Assembly (NCBI RefSeq): GCF_030693405.1
Contig: NZ_JAUYAW010000055.1
Location: 1-39,814, forward strand
Direction of reading: 5' to 3'
Origin: Phenylobacterium sp.
Lineage (GTDB): Bacteria; Pseudomonadota; Alphaproteobacteria; Caulobacterales; Caulobacteraceae
Length of the DNA: 39,814 nt
Both the position numbers and the translations under genes were made by a program. Each line of letters begins with the position of its first letter. Position 1 is the first letter of the stretch. Positions 7,702 to 15,604 of the stretch are shown piece after piece. The notes beneath the pieces are model-generated. The model saw only the letters and a list, made by a program, of their open reading frames with translations. It did not search any database and was not told the DNA's origin.

Positions 7702-8472
7702 ATGCTGACCGCACTTCTCGAACGCTATGACGCCGAGATGCGGCGGGACCCGCCGCTGACGCAGGGCGTGGAGGCGACCCGGGTCGGGGGCCGGGTGCGG
7801 CTCAGCGGGCCCTACAACTGCATCGTCTATTCGGACCTGTCGGAGGCCGATGCGGAGGCGCAGGTGGTCGCCGAGGTCGCCCATCTGCGAGCGACCGGCG
7901 GGGCGCTGGAGTGGAAGGTCCACGGGCACGACCGGCCGGGGGACCTGCCGCTCATCCTGGAGCGCCATGGCTTTGTCCCCGAGCCTCAGGAGACCCTACT
8001 GGTTCGCGCGCTGGACGAGGGCCTGCTTGGGCGCCCGGCGGACCTGGGCCTGTCGATCCGGACGGTGACCACGGCCGAGGATGTCAGCGACTTCCTGCGC
8101 GCCGTCGAGGCGGCGTTCGGCCACCCGTTCGGACATGATGCGGCGCTGCTGCTGGCTGACATCAGGGCCGGCCTGGCCTCCGCGCATGTGGCCTTTGTGG
8201 ACGGCGTTCCTGTGGCGGCGGGCCGGCTGGAGATGCCGCCGGGCCGCAGCTTCGCCGGCCTTTATACGGGCGGCGTGGCGCCGGCCTGTCGCGGGCGCGG
8301 CCTCTATCGCGCCCTGGTGCAGAGCCGGGCGCGGGAGGCGGCGGCGCGGGGGTACGAATACCTGATCACCGAGGCCCTGGAGACCAGCCGGCCGATCCTG
8401 GAGAGGCTGGGCTTTATGCCCCTGACTACGGTTCAGGGCTGGGTGCTTGAGGTGGCGGTCGGGGAGGCCTGA
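7702..8472 (+). CDS. GNAT-family N-acetyltransferase
   Basis: Acetyltransferase of 256 residues. The GNAT core is in the C-terminal half: AHVAFVDGVPVAAGRLEM (strand 4), then TGGVAPACRGRGLYRALVQSR, whose RGRGLY is the acetyl-CoA pyrophosphate loop (motif A), and ARGYEYLITEALETSRPILERLGF (motif B). The N-terminal 100 residues have no family I recognise and may be a degenerate second GNAT fold. I chose ATG 7702 over ATG 7687 because GGAGGGG at 7689-7695 is correctly spaced for it. It is divergent from parDE and shares the palindromic region. The acceptor substrate is unknown. Confidence 0.85.
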   Translation: MLTALLERYDAEMRRDPPLTQGVEATRVGGRVRLSGPYNCIVYSDLSEADAEAQVVAEVAHLRATGGALEWKVHGHDRPGDLPLILERHGFVPEPQETLLVRALDEGLLGRPADLGLSIRTVTTAEDVSDFLRAVEAAFGHPFGHDAALLLADIRAGLASAHVAFVDGVPVAAGRLEMPPGRSFAGLYTGGVAPACRGRGLYRALVQSRAREAAARGYEYLITEALETSRPILERLGFMPLTTVQGWVLEVAVGEA

Positions 8473-8485
8473 GGGCGTTCGAACC

Positions 8486-8517
8486 CCCCGCCGCAGCCGG
8501 CGTCGGCCGCGGCGGGG
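8486..8517. terminator. Hairpin between convergent genes
   Basis: CCCCGCCGC (8486-8494) pairs with GCGGCGGGG (8509-8517) around a GC-rich loop that can itself fold. It lies between the ends of the GNAT gene (+) and the SDR gene (-), so it may end transcription in both directions. There is no T-tract. Confidence 0.5.
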
Positions 8518-8545
8518 AGGGGCTGACGGTCAAGGGGATGAGCCG

Positions 8546-9379
8546 TCAGGTCTCGGGGAAGCTGATGCTGGTGGACAGGCCAGCCCAGTCGCCAATCTCG
8601 GTGGTCATCTGGCCCATCTTGCGCATGGCGTAGTGCAGGGCGTCGGCGCCCAGCAGCAGGCGCAGGGGGGCGTCTTCGGCGCCGGCGATCTTCAGGATGG
8701 CCTGGGCGGCCCGGGCCGGGTCGCCGCTTTCCTGGCCGGCGTGCTGCGCCAGTAGCCTGGGCGCCATGTGAGCGGTCTCGGCATAGTCGTCGATCACCTG
8801 CGCCGCGCGGGTCAGCGAACGGCCGGCATAGTCGGTGCGCATGCCGCCAGGCGCCACATTGGTGACCTTGATCCCCAGCGGCGCCACCTCCTGGGCCAGG
8901 GCCTCGCCCAGGCCTTCCAGGGCGAACTTGCTGGCGCAGTAGACGCCGGTGCCCGACCAGGCGGCCAGGCCGCTGACCGAGGTGATGTTGATCACATGGC
9001 CGGATCGGCGGGCGCGCATCCCGGGCAGGGCTGAGCGCAGCACGGCCAGGGGGCCGAAGACATTGGCCTCGAACTGGGCGCGGGCCTCATCCAGGCTGGT
9101 CTCCTCCACCGCGCCGGTCAGGCCGTAGCCCGCGTTGTTGACCAGGATGTCGATCCCGCCGGACAGGGCCTCGGCAGCCGTAACGGCGGCGGCGACGGCG
9201 GCCTCATCGGTGACATCGGCGACGAAGCCGTGGGCTTTGGGGCCGAGGCCTGTGAAGGCGTCGCGGTCGGCGCCTTTGCGGACCGTGCCGGCCACGCTGT
9301 CGCCGACTTCGAGGGCGGCCAGCGCCAGGGCGCGGCCGAGGCCTGCGCTGACGCCGGTGATGAACCAGGTGCGCGTCAT
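8546..9379 (-). CDS. Short-chain dehydrogenase/reductase
   Basis: Classical SDR of 277 residues. The cofactor motif TGVSAGLG is at 8-15, NNAG at 81-84, and the catalytic residues are Ser134 (NITSVSG), Tyr147 and Lys151 (YCASK). The sequence after the first strand (VRKGADRD) suggests NADP(H) preference through the Arg/Lys pair, but this is inference. The ATG at 9379 follows the stop of the TauD gene upstream by one base, so the two form one minus-strand operon. It may oxidise or reduce an alcohol/carbonyl product of the TauD or Rieske step. Confidence 0.9.
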   Translation of the reverse strand: MTRTWFITGVSAGLGRALALAALEVGDSVAGTVRKGADRDAFTGLGPKAHGFVADVTDEAAVAAAVTAAEALSGGIDILVNNAGYGLTGAVEETSLDEARAQFEANVFGPLAVLRSALPGMRARRSGHVINITSVSGLAAWSGTGVYCASKFALEGLGEALAQEVAPLGIKVTNVAPGGMRTDYAGRSLTRAAQVIDDYAETAHMAPRLLAQHAGQESGDPARAAQAILKIAGAEDAPLRLLLGADALHYAMRKMGQMTTEIGDWAGLSTSISFPET

Positions 9380-9380
9380 G

Positions 9381-10235
9381 TCAGTAGGGGGCGTCGCCCT
9401 TGGCCCACAGGCGGTGCATGGTCCGGAAGTACTTGGTGTCGTCGTAGAGGGTGCCAGTGTGCAGGGTGCAGCGGTTGTCCCACATGAGCACGTCGCCCAC
9501 CTGCCACTTGTGGCGGAAGACGAAGGGCTCGCTGGTCATGAATTCCACCAGCTCGTCCACCAGCTCCAGACCCTTGGGATTCTCCATCCCCACCACCTCG
9601 GTCACCGTGCCGGTGGAGGGCCACAGCGCCTTGCGGCCATCGGCCGGGTGGGTGCGGATCAGAGGATGCTCCACATCGGGATTGTCGCGTTTGAGCTCGT
9701 CCGACAGCTCCTGGCGGCCGAACTCCCGGGTGGCCATGAAGTGCTGGTAGGAGTGGTGCAGGCGAAGGCCGTCGAGCTCCTTCTGGCGCTCCGGCGGCAG
9801 CGCGTTCCAGGCCGCGCAGCCATCGGCCAGCAGGGTGTCGGAGCCCTCGGCCGGCACTTCGACGGCATAGAGCATGGTGCACATGACCGGCTGGGCCTTG
9901 TAGGAATAGTCGGTGTGCCAGCCGACGCCGTCATTGTGCGCGCCGATCGGTTTGCCATCCACCTCGCGGTTGGACAGGACGAAGACCTTTGGATGGCCGG
10001 GCAGGGTGAACTGAGTCTGGGTGTGGTCTTCGGGCTCGCCGAACAGGGCCACGAAATCCACCAGCTGCTGGGGCGTCATGTCCTGGCCGCGCAGCAGGAT
10101 GGCGCCGTGCCGGTGGAAGGTGTCGACCACGCCGGCCAGGGTCTCGCCATCGGCGCGGGCGAGGTCCACATCGAGGATCTCGGCGCCGAAGCCGGGCTTC
10201 AGCTCGCGGGTCTTGAGTTGGACGGCGGTGGTCAT
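9381..10235 (-). CDS. TauD/TfdA-family 2-oxoglutarate dioxygenase (second copy)
   Basis: Fe(II)/2-oxoglutarate dioxygenase of 284 residues. The metal triad is His107-x-Asp109 (VGWHTDYSY) and His259 (RCTLHTGTLYD); Arg271 (KYFRTMHR) is in the place of the co-substrate arginine. The N-terminus ELKPGFGAEILDVDL is typical of the family. Additional open sequence continues upstream, but the ATG at 10235 begins the recognisable fold and is preceded by CCGGAGC. It is first in a two-gene operon with the SDR, and divergent from the Rieske oxygenase across a 262-base region with candidate operators. The first TauD-type enzyme of the window (6198-7010) shares the DNRCT-x-H segment but little else, so they are not a recent duplication. 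Confidence 0.92.
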   Translation of the reverse strand: MTTAVQLKTRELKPGFGAEILDVDLARADGETLAGVVDTFHRHGAILLRGQDMTPQQLVDFVALFGEPEDHTQTQFTLPGHPKVFVLSNREVDGKPIGAHNDGVGWHTDYSYKAQPVMCTMLYAVEVPAEGSDTLLADGCAAWNALPPERQKELDGLRLHHSYQHFMATREFGRQELSDELKRDNPDVEHPLIRTHPADGRKALWPSTGTVTEVVGMENPKGLELVDELVEFMTSEPFVFRHKWQVGDVLMWDNRCTLHTGTLYDDTKYFRTMHRLWAKGDAPY

Positions 10236-10310
10236 CGACGGGCTCCGGCTGTGTGGCGACGACCTTAGCCGGGCAGGGGCGCGGCGGTCTTGTCCATCCG
10301 CGCACATTTG

Positions 10311-10326
10311 CTTGCCAGCGCACGAG
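10311..10326 (-). promoter_or_regulatory. Candidate AraC-type operator, copy facing tauD-like gene
   Basis: CTTGCCAGCGCACGAG here is, in reverse complement (CTCGTGCGC-TGGCAAG), nearly the same as the site at 10413-10432. It lies 76-91 bases upstream of the minus-strand TauD start. The matched spacing to both divergent genes suggests one regulator serves both, most simply the AraC protein at 13650-14621. Confidence 0.45.
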
Positions 10327-10412
10327 CCGGCGGTTGCGCGGCTGATCAGCCCCTGATCACCGCCGCCTGCAAAGGAGGCGATCGGGGGCTTTGGCCGCGC
10401 GCCGGCCAAGTT

Positions 10413-10432
10413 CTCGTGCGCGCTGGTGCAAG
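10413..10432 (+). promoter_or_regulatory. Candidate AraC-type operator, copy facing Rieske gene
   Basis: CTCGTGCGCGCTGGTGCAAG is the second copy, 66-85 bases upstream of the Rieske oxygenase start. The 9-mer CTCGTGCGC is identical to the inverted copy at 10318-10326; the following TGG-GCAAG part has a small length difference. The intervening sequence holds GCTGATCAGC (10341-10350), another short palindrome. Confidence 0.45.
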
Positions 10433-10497
10433 ACCGCCCCCACCGTGGCGCCTACCGTCAAGGCCTCGACCGAACCGGAAGCCGAGGGTCTCAAAGC

Positions 10498-11706
10498 ATG
10501 CGCGCGCACCTCCTGAACGACGCCTTCTTCGACGGGCTGTCCACCTCCATGCAGGGGTTCGAGACCGCCGAGACCCTGCCGCCGGCCTGCTATGTGGACG
10601 CCGGCTTCTACGAGTTCGAGAAGGAGGCGGTGTTCAACCACGAATGGCTCTGCGTGGGCCGCGAGTCGTGGGTGATGAGCCCCGGGGACTATTTCACCAC
10701 CTCGATCATCGGCGAGCCCATCGTGGTGGCGCGGACGCGCAAGAACGAGCTGGTGGCCATGAGTTCGGTCTGCCAGCACCGGGCCATGCTGGTGGCCGAG
10801 GGCCACGGCAACACCCGCGGCTTCGTCTGCCCCTACCACCACTGGACCTATGGTCTGGACGGCAAGCTGGTGAACGCCCCGGCCATGGAGCAGACCTGCG
10901 GCTTCGACAAGAAGAAGATCGCCCTGCCGAGGTTCAAGGTCGAGGTGTGGCTGGGCTTCGTCTTCGTGAACTTCGATCTGAACGCCGCCCCGTTGGCGCC
11001 GCGCCTGACCGAGATCGAGGCCGCGCTCGCAGGCTACGACCTCTCCCATGCCGAGGGACCCCGGCCCGATCCCGCCGCCAAGCTCCCCTGGAACTGGAAG
11101 GTGATGTTCGAGAACAACAATGACGGCTATCACGCAAGCCGTCTGCACCAGGGGCCGCTGCACGACTTCGTGCCTAGCGCCCAGTCGGTCTTCCCCGATG
11201 CGCCCGAGGGCGCGGCCGGCTATCTGCGGTTCAACGGCACCCTGCATGCCGACGCCAGCTTCAACGTGACTCAGAAGGCCCTGCTGCCGGTTTTCCCCGG
11301 GCTGACCGAGGTCGACCGCAACCGGATGACCTTCGCCAACATCCCGCCGACGCTGTCGTTAGTGGTGACCAGCGACATGGTGATCTACCTGATCGTCCGG
11401 GCCGACGGGCCTGAGACCCATGAGATGGACACCGGCCTGCTGTTTGCGCCCGGCGCCATGGAAGACCCGGCGTTTGAGCACAAGCTGGCCATGAACATGG
11501 CCGCGGCCAGCGCCATCATCGCCCAGGACCTGCATGTGGACGGCCTGGTGCAGGCGGGCCTGCGCTCGCGCTTCGCCATCCGCGGCCGTTATTCCTGGCA
11601 GGAGGGCGCGCAGATCGCTTTCAACCGCTGGCTGACCCCGCGATATCAGCAGACATGGAAGGCGATGAGCGCCGACGCCCGGCCGCGCGCCGAGGTCCCG
11701 GCATGA
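10498..11706 (+). CDS. Rieske-type aromatic ring-hydroxylating oxygenase, alpha subunit
   Basis: Terminal oxygenase alpha subunit of 402 residues. The N-terminal Rieske domain binds [2Fe-2S] through Cys92 and His94 (VCQHRAM) and Cys111 and His114 (CPYHHW). The C-terminal domain has the mononuclear iron site in WKVMFENNNDGYHASRLH, with His212 and His217 as ligands and Asp209 as the electron-transfer bridge. There is no beta subunit or ferredoxin/reductase gene next to it, so it is probably a homomeric single-component oxygenase that borrows electron donors, like carnitine- or monooxygenase-type Rieske enzymes. ATG 10498 is chosen because GAGGG precedes it and the conserved part begins soon after. 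Its stop overlaps the ring-cleavage gene (ATGA), which suggests that its product is the catechol-like substrate of that enzyme. Confidence 0.93.
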   Translation: MRAHLLNDAFFDGLSTSMQGFETAETLPPACYVDAGFYEFEKEAVFNHEWLCVGRESWVMSPGDYFTTSIIGEPIVVARTRKNELVAMSSVCQHRAMLVAEGHGNTRGFVCPYHHWTYGLDGKLVNAPAMEQTCGFDKKKIALPRFKVEVWLGFVFVNFDLNAAPLAPRLTEIEAALAGYDLSHAEGPRPDPAAKLPWNWKVMFENNNDGYHASRLHQGPLHDFVPSAQSVFPDAPEGAAGYLRFNGTLHADASFNVTQKALLPVFPGLTEVDRNRMTFANIPPTLSLVVTSDMVIYLIVRADGPETHEMDTGLLFAPGAMEDPAFEHKLAMNMAAASAIIAQDLHVDGLVQAGLRSRFAIRGRYSWQEGAQIAFNRWLTPRYQQTWKAMSADARPRAEVPA

Positions 11707-12518
11707 GCGGGCCTGCTGAACGCCTGCCGGTGGTCTTCTTCGGCCACGGCAGCCCGATGATCGCCATCGAGACCAACGACACCACCGCAGCCTGGGGCGC
11801 CATCGGCGAGTCGATCGGCAAGCCCAAGGCCATCCTCTGCGTCTCGGCCCACTGGCTGACCCGCGGGGTGGGCGTGACCGCCATGGCCCAGCCGCGGACC
11901 ATCCACGACTTCGGCGCGTCCTTCCCCCAGGCCCTCTTCAACGTGCAGTACCCGGCGCCGGGCGATCCGGCCCTGGCGCGGCGGGTGGCCGAACTACTGG
12001 CGCCCTTGCCCGTGACGCAGGACGAGGGCTGGGGCCTGGATCACGGGACCTGGTCGGTGCTGTGCAAGGCCTATCCCAAGGCCGATGTGCCGGTGGTCCA
12101 GCTGTCCATGGACGCCAGCAAGCCGCCGGCCTGGCACTATGAGATGGGCGCCAAGCTCAGCCCCCTGCGCGATGAGGGGGTGCTGATCGTCGCCACGGGT
12201 AACATCGTCCACAACCTGCCGGCCATGGACTGGAGCGCCCGCCACCGTCCAGCCTTTGACTGGGCCGAGGCCTTCAACACCCACATCAAAGACGCCATCG
12301 CCGCCGACGATCCCCAGAAGGCGGTGGCCTATGAGGCGTTCGGCGAGGCGGCCAGCCGCTCGGCGCCGACGCCGGACCACTACTGGCCGCTGCTCTATGC
12401 GCTCGGCGCCCGGATGCCCGGCGACCGCGCCGTCTTCGGCCCCGACCATATCGAGCACGGCTCGCTCAGCATGACCACGGTGATGCTCGACAGCCGCCAG
12501 GCCGCCCCGGCCGCCTGA
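11703..12518 (+). CDS. LigB/DODA-type extradiol ring-cleavage dioxygenase
   Basis: Class III extradiol dioxygenase of 271 residues, very like E. coli YgiD (4,5-DOPA extradiol dioxygenase). Shared blocks are VVFFGHGSPM (His15), CVSAHWLTRGVGVTAM (His50), IHDFGASFPQALF, VVQLSMDASKPPAWHYEMG, VATGNIVHNL and GSLSMTTV near the end. These His residues bind the active-site metal. It would cleave a vicinal dihydroxy aromatic ring next to the hydroxyls. It is translationally coupled to the Rieske oxygenase gene. The natural substrate cannot be read from the sequence; YgiD-type enzymes accept several catechols. Confidence 0.92.
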   Translation: MSGPAERLPVVFFGHGSPMIAIETNDTTAAWGAIGESIGKPKAILCVSAHWLTRGVGVTAMAQPRTIHDFGASFPQALFNVQYPAPGDPALARRVAELLAPLPVTQDEGWGLDHGTWSVLCKAYPKADVPVVQLSMDASKPPAWHYEMGAKLSPLRDEGVLIVATGNIVHNLPAMDWSARHRPAFDWAEAFNTHIKDAIAADDPQKAVAYEAFGEAASRSAPTPDHYWPLLYALGARMPGDRAVFGPDHIEHGSLSMTTVMLDSRQAAPAA

Positions 12519-12544
12519 TTTCCAGCTTTCCCAAGGACGTCCCC

Positions 12545-13636
12545 ATGGCCTTTATCTGCGAGCCGACTGAGACCCGGGCCGACACCCTGCCGGGCGCCCT
12601 GCACACCCTGAACGCCACGTCCAAGACCGTGCACTGGGGCTATTTCGATCCCGCCCGAGGCCCGGCTCTGCGGATCAAGAGCGGCGATCTGGTGCAGGCC
12701 GAGGCCATCACCCACCACGCTGGCGATGATCCCGAGCTGATGATGGATGAGGCGGTCACCGCCATCTTCCGCGAGATTCCCGAGGCCGACCGCAACCCCG
12801 GCGTCCACATCATGACCGGCCCGATCCATGTCGAGGGCGCCCAGCCCGGCGACATGCTGGAGGTGCGCTATCTGCGCATGGTCCCGCGCTGCAACTACGG
12901 CTCCAATCTCGCCGCCAACTGGGGCCATCTCTATGACGAGTTCGACCAGAAGGAGCGGGTGACCATCTATGAGCTGGACGCCAACGCCCAGACCGCCAGC
13001 GCGCTCTATGCCTACGACTTCCCTGGCAAGTATCTGACGCCCGGGACCATCACCAAGTGCCCGGTCTGTGATCGCCAGGGCGCGCTGCCCGGCGTGCGGG
13101 TGCCGGTGCGGCCCCACTTGGGCACGGCCGGGGTCGCGCCGAATGTGCAGGGAAGGGTCAGCACCATTCCGCCGGGGCTGCACGGGGGCAATATCGACAA
13201 CTGGCGGATCGGCGCGGGCGCGACCATGTACTATCCGGTGCAGGTGGACGGCGCCCTGTTCTCCATCGGCGATCCCCATGTCAGCCAGGGCGACGGCGAG
13301 ATCAGCGGCACGGCCATCGAGGCCTCGCTGAACGTCCTGATGCAGATCGTCCTGCGCAAGGATTTCACCTTCCCGTCGCCCCTGCTGGAGACGCCGAACT
13401 GGTGGATTGTCCATGGCTTCGACCCCGATCTTAACCGGGCGATGAAGAACGCGTCGCTCGACATGCTGGGCCTGCTCACCGAGCATCAGGGCCTGTCGCG
13501 CAATGACGCCTATTCGCTGATGAGCGTGGCCGCCGACTTTTCCATCACCCAGGTGGTGGACGGCACCCAGGGCATTCATGTGCGCATCCCCCGGGGCATC
13601 TTCCCGGCCAAGGGATCGGTGAAGGACCCCGCCTGA
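12545..13636 (+). CDS. Acetamidase/formamidase-family amidohydrolase
   Basis: FmdA/AmdA-family enzyme of 363 residues that hydrolyses short amides to ammonia and the acid. Diagnostic stretches are KSGDLVQAEAITHH near the N-terminus, GPIHVEGAQPGDMLEV, PGLHGGNIDNWRIGAGATMYYPVQ and GDPHVSQGDGEISGTAIE. It starts 26 bases after the ring-cleavage gene, with AAGGACG before the ATG. An amidase after Rieske and extradiol steps suggests that the ring-cleavage product carries an amide or N-formyl group, or that ammonia is released as a nitrogen source. Family assignment is firm, substrate inferred. Confidence 0.92.
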   Translation: MAFICEPTETRADTLPGALHTLNATSKTVHWGYFDPARGPALRIKSGDLVQAEAITHHAGDDPELMMDEAVTAIFREIPEADRNPGVHIMTGPIHVEGAQPGDMLEVRYLRMVPRCNYGSNLAANWGHLYDEFDQKERVTIYELDANAQTASALYAYDFPGKYLTPGTITKCPVCDRQGALPGVRVPVRPHLGTAGVAPNVQGRVSTIPPGLHGGNIDNWRIGAGATMYYPVQVDGALFSIGDPHVSQGDGEISGTAIEASLNVLMQIVLRKDFTFPSPLLETPNWWIVHGFDPDLNRAMKNASLDMLGLLTEHQGLSRNDAYSLMSVAADFSITQVVDGTQGIHVRIPRGIFPAKGSVKDPA

Positions 13637-13649
13637 CGAAAGACGCCCT

Positions 13650-14621
13650 GTGAAGGCCTGGCAGTTCACCACCGACACCTATCTGAAGCCGCAGCGCCGG
13701 GACGCCTGGCGCGAGGCCATGGAGCGGCTGCGTCTGCCCGTGGGCGACCTGCCGGCCGAGGGGGCCTTCCACGCCCAGGTCTCCAGCCTGACCTCGCCCA
13801 TGGGGGTGGAGTTTTCGGTGGTGGCCTCGACGCCGCAGGAGATCTCCGGCCGTAATCCCCACCAGCCCGCCGCCATCTGGATGGCGGTCCTGCTGGAGGG
13901 CGAGGCGACCCTGCTGGATGGCGCGCGCGAAATTCCTATGGCGCCGGGCGACATCGTCTACGGCCCGACGGGGCAGACGGCCGGCCTGCGCCTGGAGAGC
14001 CGGTTTCGCCTGCTGTTCATCACCGCGCCGCGGGTGGCCCTGGACCACCGGTTGCTCGCGCCTTCGGCCCTGCGGCTCGGTCATCTGGCGGCGGGGCAGG
14101 GGATTAATCACGTCTTTTCAGGCCTGTTGCGCGCAACTGCTGAAGCCCTGGATGATCTGACATCCGACCAGCTTCGTCCCGTCGAACTGGCGCTGACGGA
14201 ATTCCTGGTGGCCTGCCTGGCTCAGGATGGCGGGCCAGCGGCCCGGGGCGGCGCCGAAGGGGCGCGTGCGGTCCAGATGCACCGGGTTCGCCAGACCATC
14301 GAGGTTCTGCTGGCCGAGCCCGAGCTCACCCTCCGCCGGGTGGCCGATGAGGACGGGGTCTCGCCCCGCTACCTGCAGAAGCTGTTCGCCGGCCAGGGGC
14401 AGAGCTTCACCGGCTATGTGCGCGGCCGGCGCCTGGAGCGTTGCCGGGCCGATCTGGCCAGCCCCGCCTGCGCCCAACTCTCGATCTCGGAAATCTGCTT
14501 TCGTTGGGGCTTCAATGGCTCGGCCCATTTCAGCCGGGCCTTCCGCAGCGCCTATGGCCAGTCGCCGCGGGAGTACCGCCGCGCGGCGATCGGTGAGGCC
14601 GCCGCGGACCTGAGCGCCTAG
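13650..14621 (+). CDS. AraC-family transcriptional regulator
   Basis: Regulator of 323 residues. The N-terminal part (to about residue 180) is a cupin-like ligand domain of the AraC-binding-like type: WMAVLLEGEATLLDGAREIPMAPGDIVYGP. The C-terminal 100 residues carry two helix-turn-helix motifs, first in LTLRRVADEDGVSPRYLQKLF and then in ISEICFRWGFNGSAHFSRAF, with YGQSPREYR as the usual end. The start is GTG at 13650, 13 bases after the amidase stop, so it is the last gene of the unit it probably activates. The inverted sites at 10311-10326 and 10413-10432 are its best candidate targets. Its stop codon overlaps that of the convergent ribokinase gene in the sequence CTAG. Confidence 0.92.
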   Translation: MKAWQFTTDTYLKPQRRDAWREAMERLRLPVGDLPAEGAFHAQVSSLTSPMGVEFSVVASTPQEISGRNPHQPAAIWMAVLLEGEATLLDGAREIPMAPGDIVYGPTGQTAGLRLESRFRLLFITAPRVALDHRLLAPSALRLGHLAAGQGINHVFSGLLRATAEALDDLTSDQLRPVELALTEFLVACLAQDGGPAARGGAEGARAVQMHRVRQTIEVLLAEPELTLRRVADEDGVSPRYLQKLFAGQGQSFTGYVRGRRLERCRADLASPACAQLSISEICFRWGFNGSAHFSRAFRSAYGQSPREYRRAAIGEAAADLSA

Positions 14622-15529
14622 GTTTCCGCCCGCAACGCCTCGACCTCGGCGGCGGTGGGCATGGAGGCCGCCGCGCCGGCCCGGGTCACCGAGACGGCGG
14701 CGGCGGCGTTGGCGAACGCCATGGCGGCGGGCAGGGCAAGGCCGCGGTCGAGGCCAGCGGCCAGCGCGCCACAGAAGCAGTCGCCGGCGCCGGTGGTGTC
14801 CACCGCCCGCTGGCGCAGGCCCGCCACGGCAAACACCTCGTCTCCCCGCACCGCCACCGCGCCGGCGGCGCCCAGGGTAGCCAGCACGGTCTGGCCGGGC
14901 CGGGCCAGCGACCGGGCGGCGGCGATGGCGGCCTCAGGGTCGGCCGGTTCGGCGTCCAGGCTGGCGAAGCTCGCCAGCTCGGTCTCGTTGAGGATCAGCA
15001 TGTCGGCCAGGGCGAGCAGGTGCGCGCCTTCGGCCAGGGCCGGCGCAGTATTGAGGATCTTCAACGCGCCCACCGCCTCGGGCCGGGTGAAGATCGTCTC
15101 GATGGCCGCCAGGGTCGCCTCGAACTGGGTGAGGATCACGCCGGCGCCGGCGAGATCGGCGGCCCTTGCGGCGTCCGCGCCATAGAGGGCGTTGGCGCCG
15201 GCGGCGACCACGATCATGTTCCGCGCGGTCTCATCGACGGTGATGAAGGCTTGGCCGGTGGGGGCGTCGGCCCCGCGCCGCACGCCAGCCACGTCCACGC
15301 CTGCGCCGGTGAGGAAATCGAGCATGACGTCGCCGGCGGCGTCATGGCCCACGGCGCCCAGCAGGCGCACCTGAGCGCCCAGGCGGGCGGCGGCCACGGC
15401 CTGGTTGGCGCCCTTGCCGCCGGGAAACTGGGCCAGACTCCGGCTGGCGACGGTTTCTCCGGGGCGGGGCAGCGCCGCCACCTGAGCCACATAGTCCAGA
15501 TTGACGCCGCCCAGGACGCAGACGCTCAT
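14618..15529 (-). CDS. rbsK: Ribokinase (PfkB family)
   Basis: Sugar kinase of 303 residues. The N-terminal LGGVNLDYVAQVAALPRPGETV and FPGGKGANQAVAAARLGA are the ribokinase substrate-binding signatures; DTTGAGDCFCGALAAGL near residues 245-262 is the PfkB second signature with the catalytic Asp and anion hole. ATG 15529 is preceded by GAGGAG on the minus strand. There is no nucleoside hydrolase or sugar transporter beside it, so it may phosphorylate ribose released in nucleoside or ribosyl-compound breakdown, possibly linked to the heterocycle-degrading genes nearby, but this link is speculative. It could also be transcribed from hemN upstream. Confidence 0.88.
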   Translation of the reverse strand: MSVCVLGGVNLDYVAQVAALPRPGETVASRSLAQFPGGKGANQAVAAARLGAQVRLLGAVGHDAAGDVMLDFLTGAGVDVAGVRRGADAPTGQAFITVDETARNMIVVAAGANALYGADAARAADLAGAGVILTQFEATLAAIETIFTRPEAVGALKILNTAPALAEGAHLLALADMLILNETELASFASLDAEPADPEAAIAAARSLARPGQTVLATLGAAGAVAVRGDEVFAVAGLRQRAVDTTGAGDCFCGALAAGLDRGLALPAAMAFANAAAAVSVTRAGAAASMPTAAEVEALRAET

Positions 15530-15569
15530 GGGACGACTCCTCGCCAATGATCCAGGGTGCAGCACCTAG

Positions 15570-15589
15570 GACATTTGGTCTGAAATGTC
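15570..15589. promoter_or_regulatory. Palindrome upstream of ribokinase gene
   Basis: GACATTT-N6-AAATGTC (15570-15589) is a perfect inverted repeat located 41-60 bases before the ribokinase start and 15 bases after the hemN stop. It could be an operator for the kinase gene or a weak terminator of hemN. The AT-rich arms and the lack of a following T-run favour an operator. Confidence 0.4.
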
Positions 15590-15604
15590 AGCGGCGCGGT
15601 GGCC

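Noticed and set aside
6198..10235. The two TauD-family genes as a recent duplication bounding a transposed segment
   Set aside because: They share only family motifs (His-x-Asp, DNRCT-x-H); the rest of the protein and DNA sequence differs, and no flanking repeats are visible.
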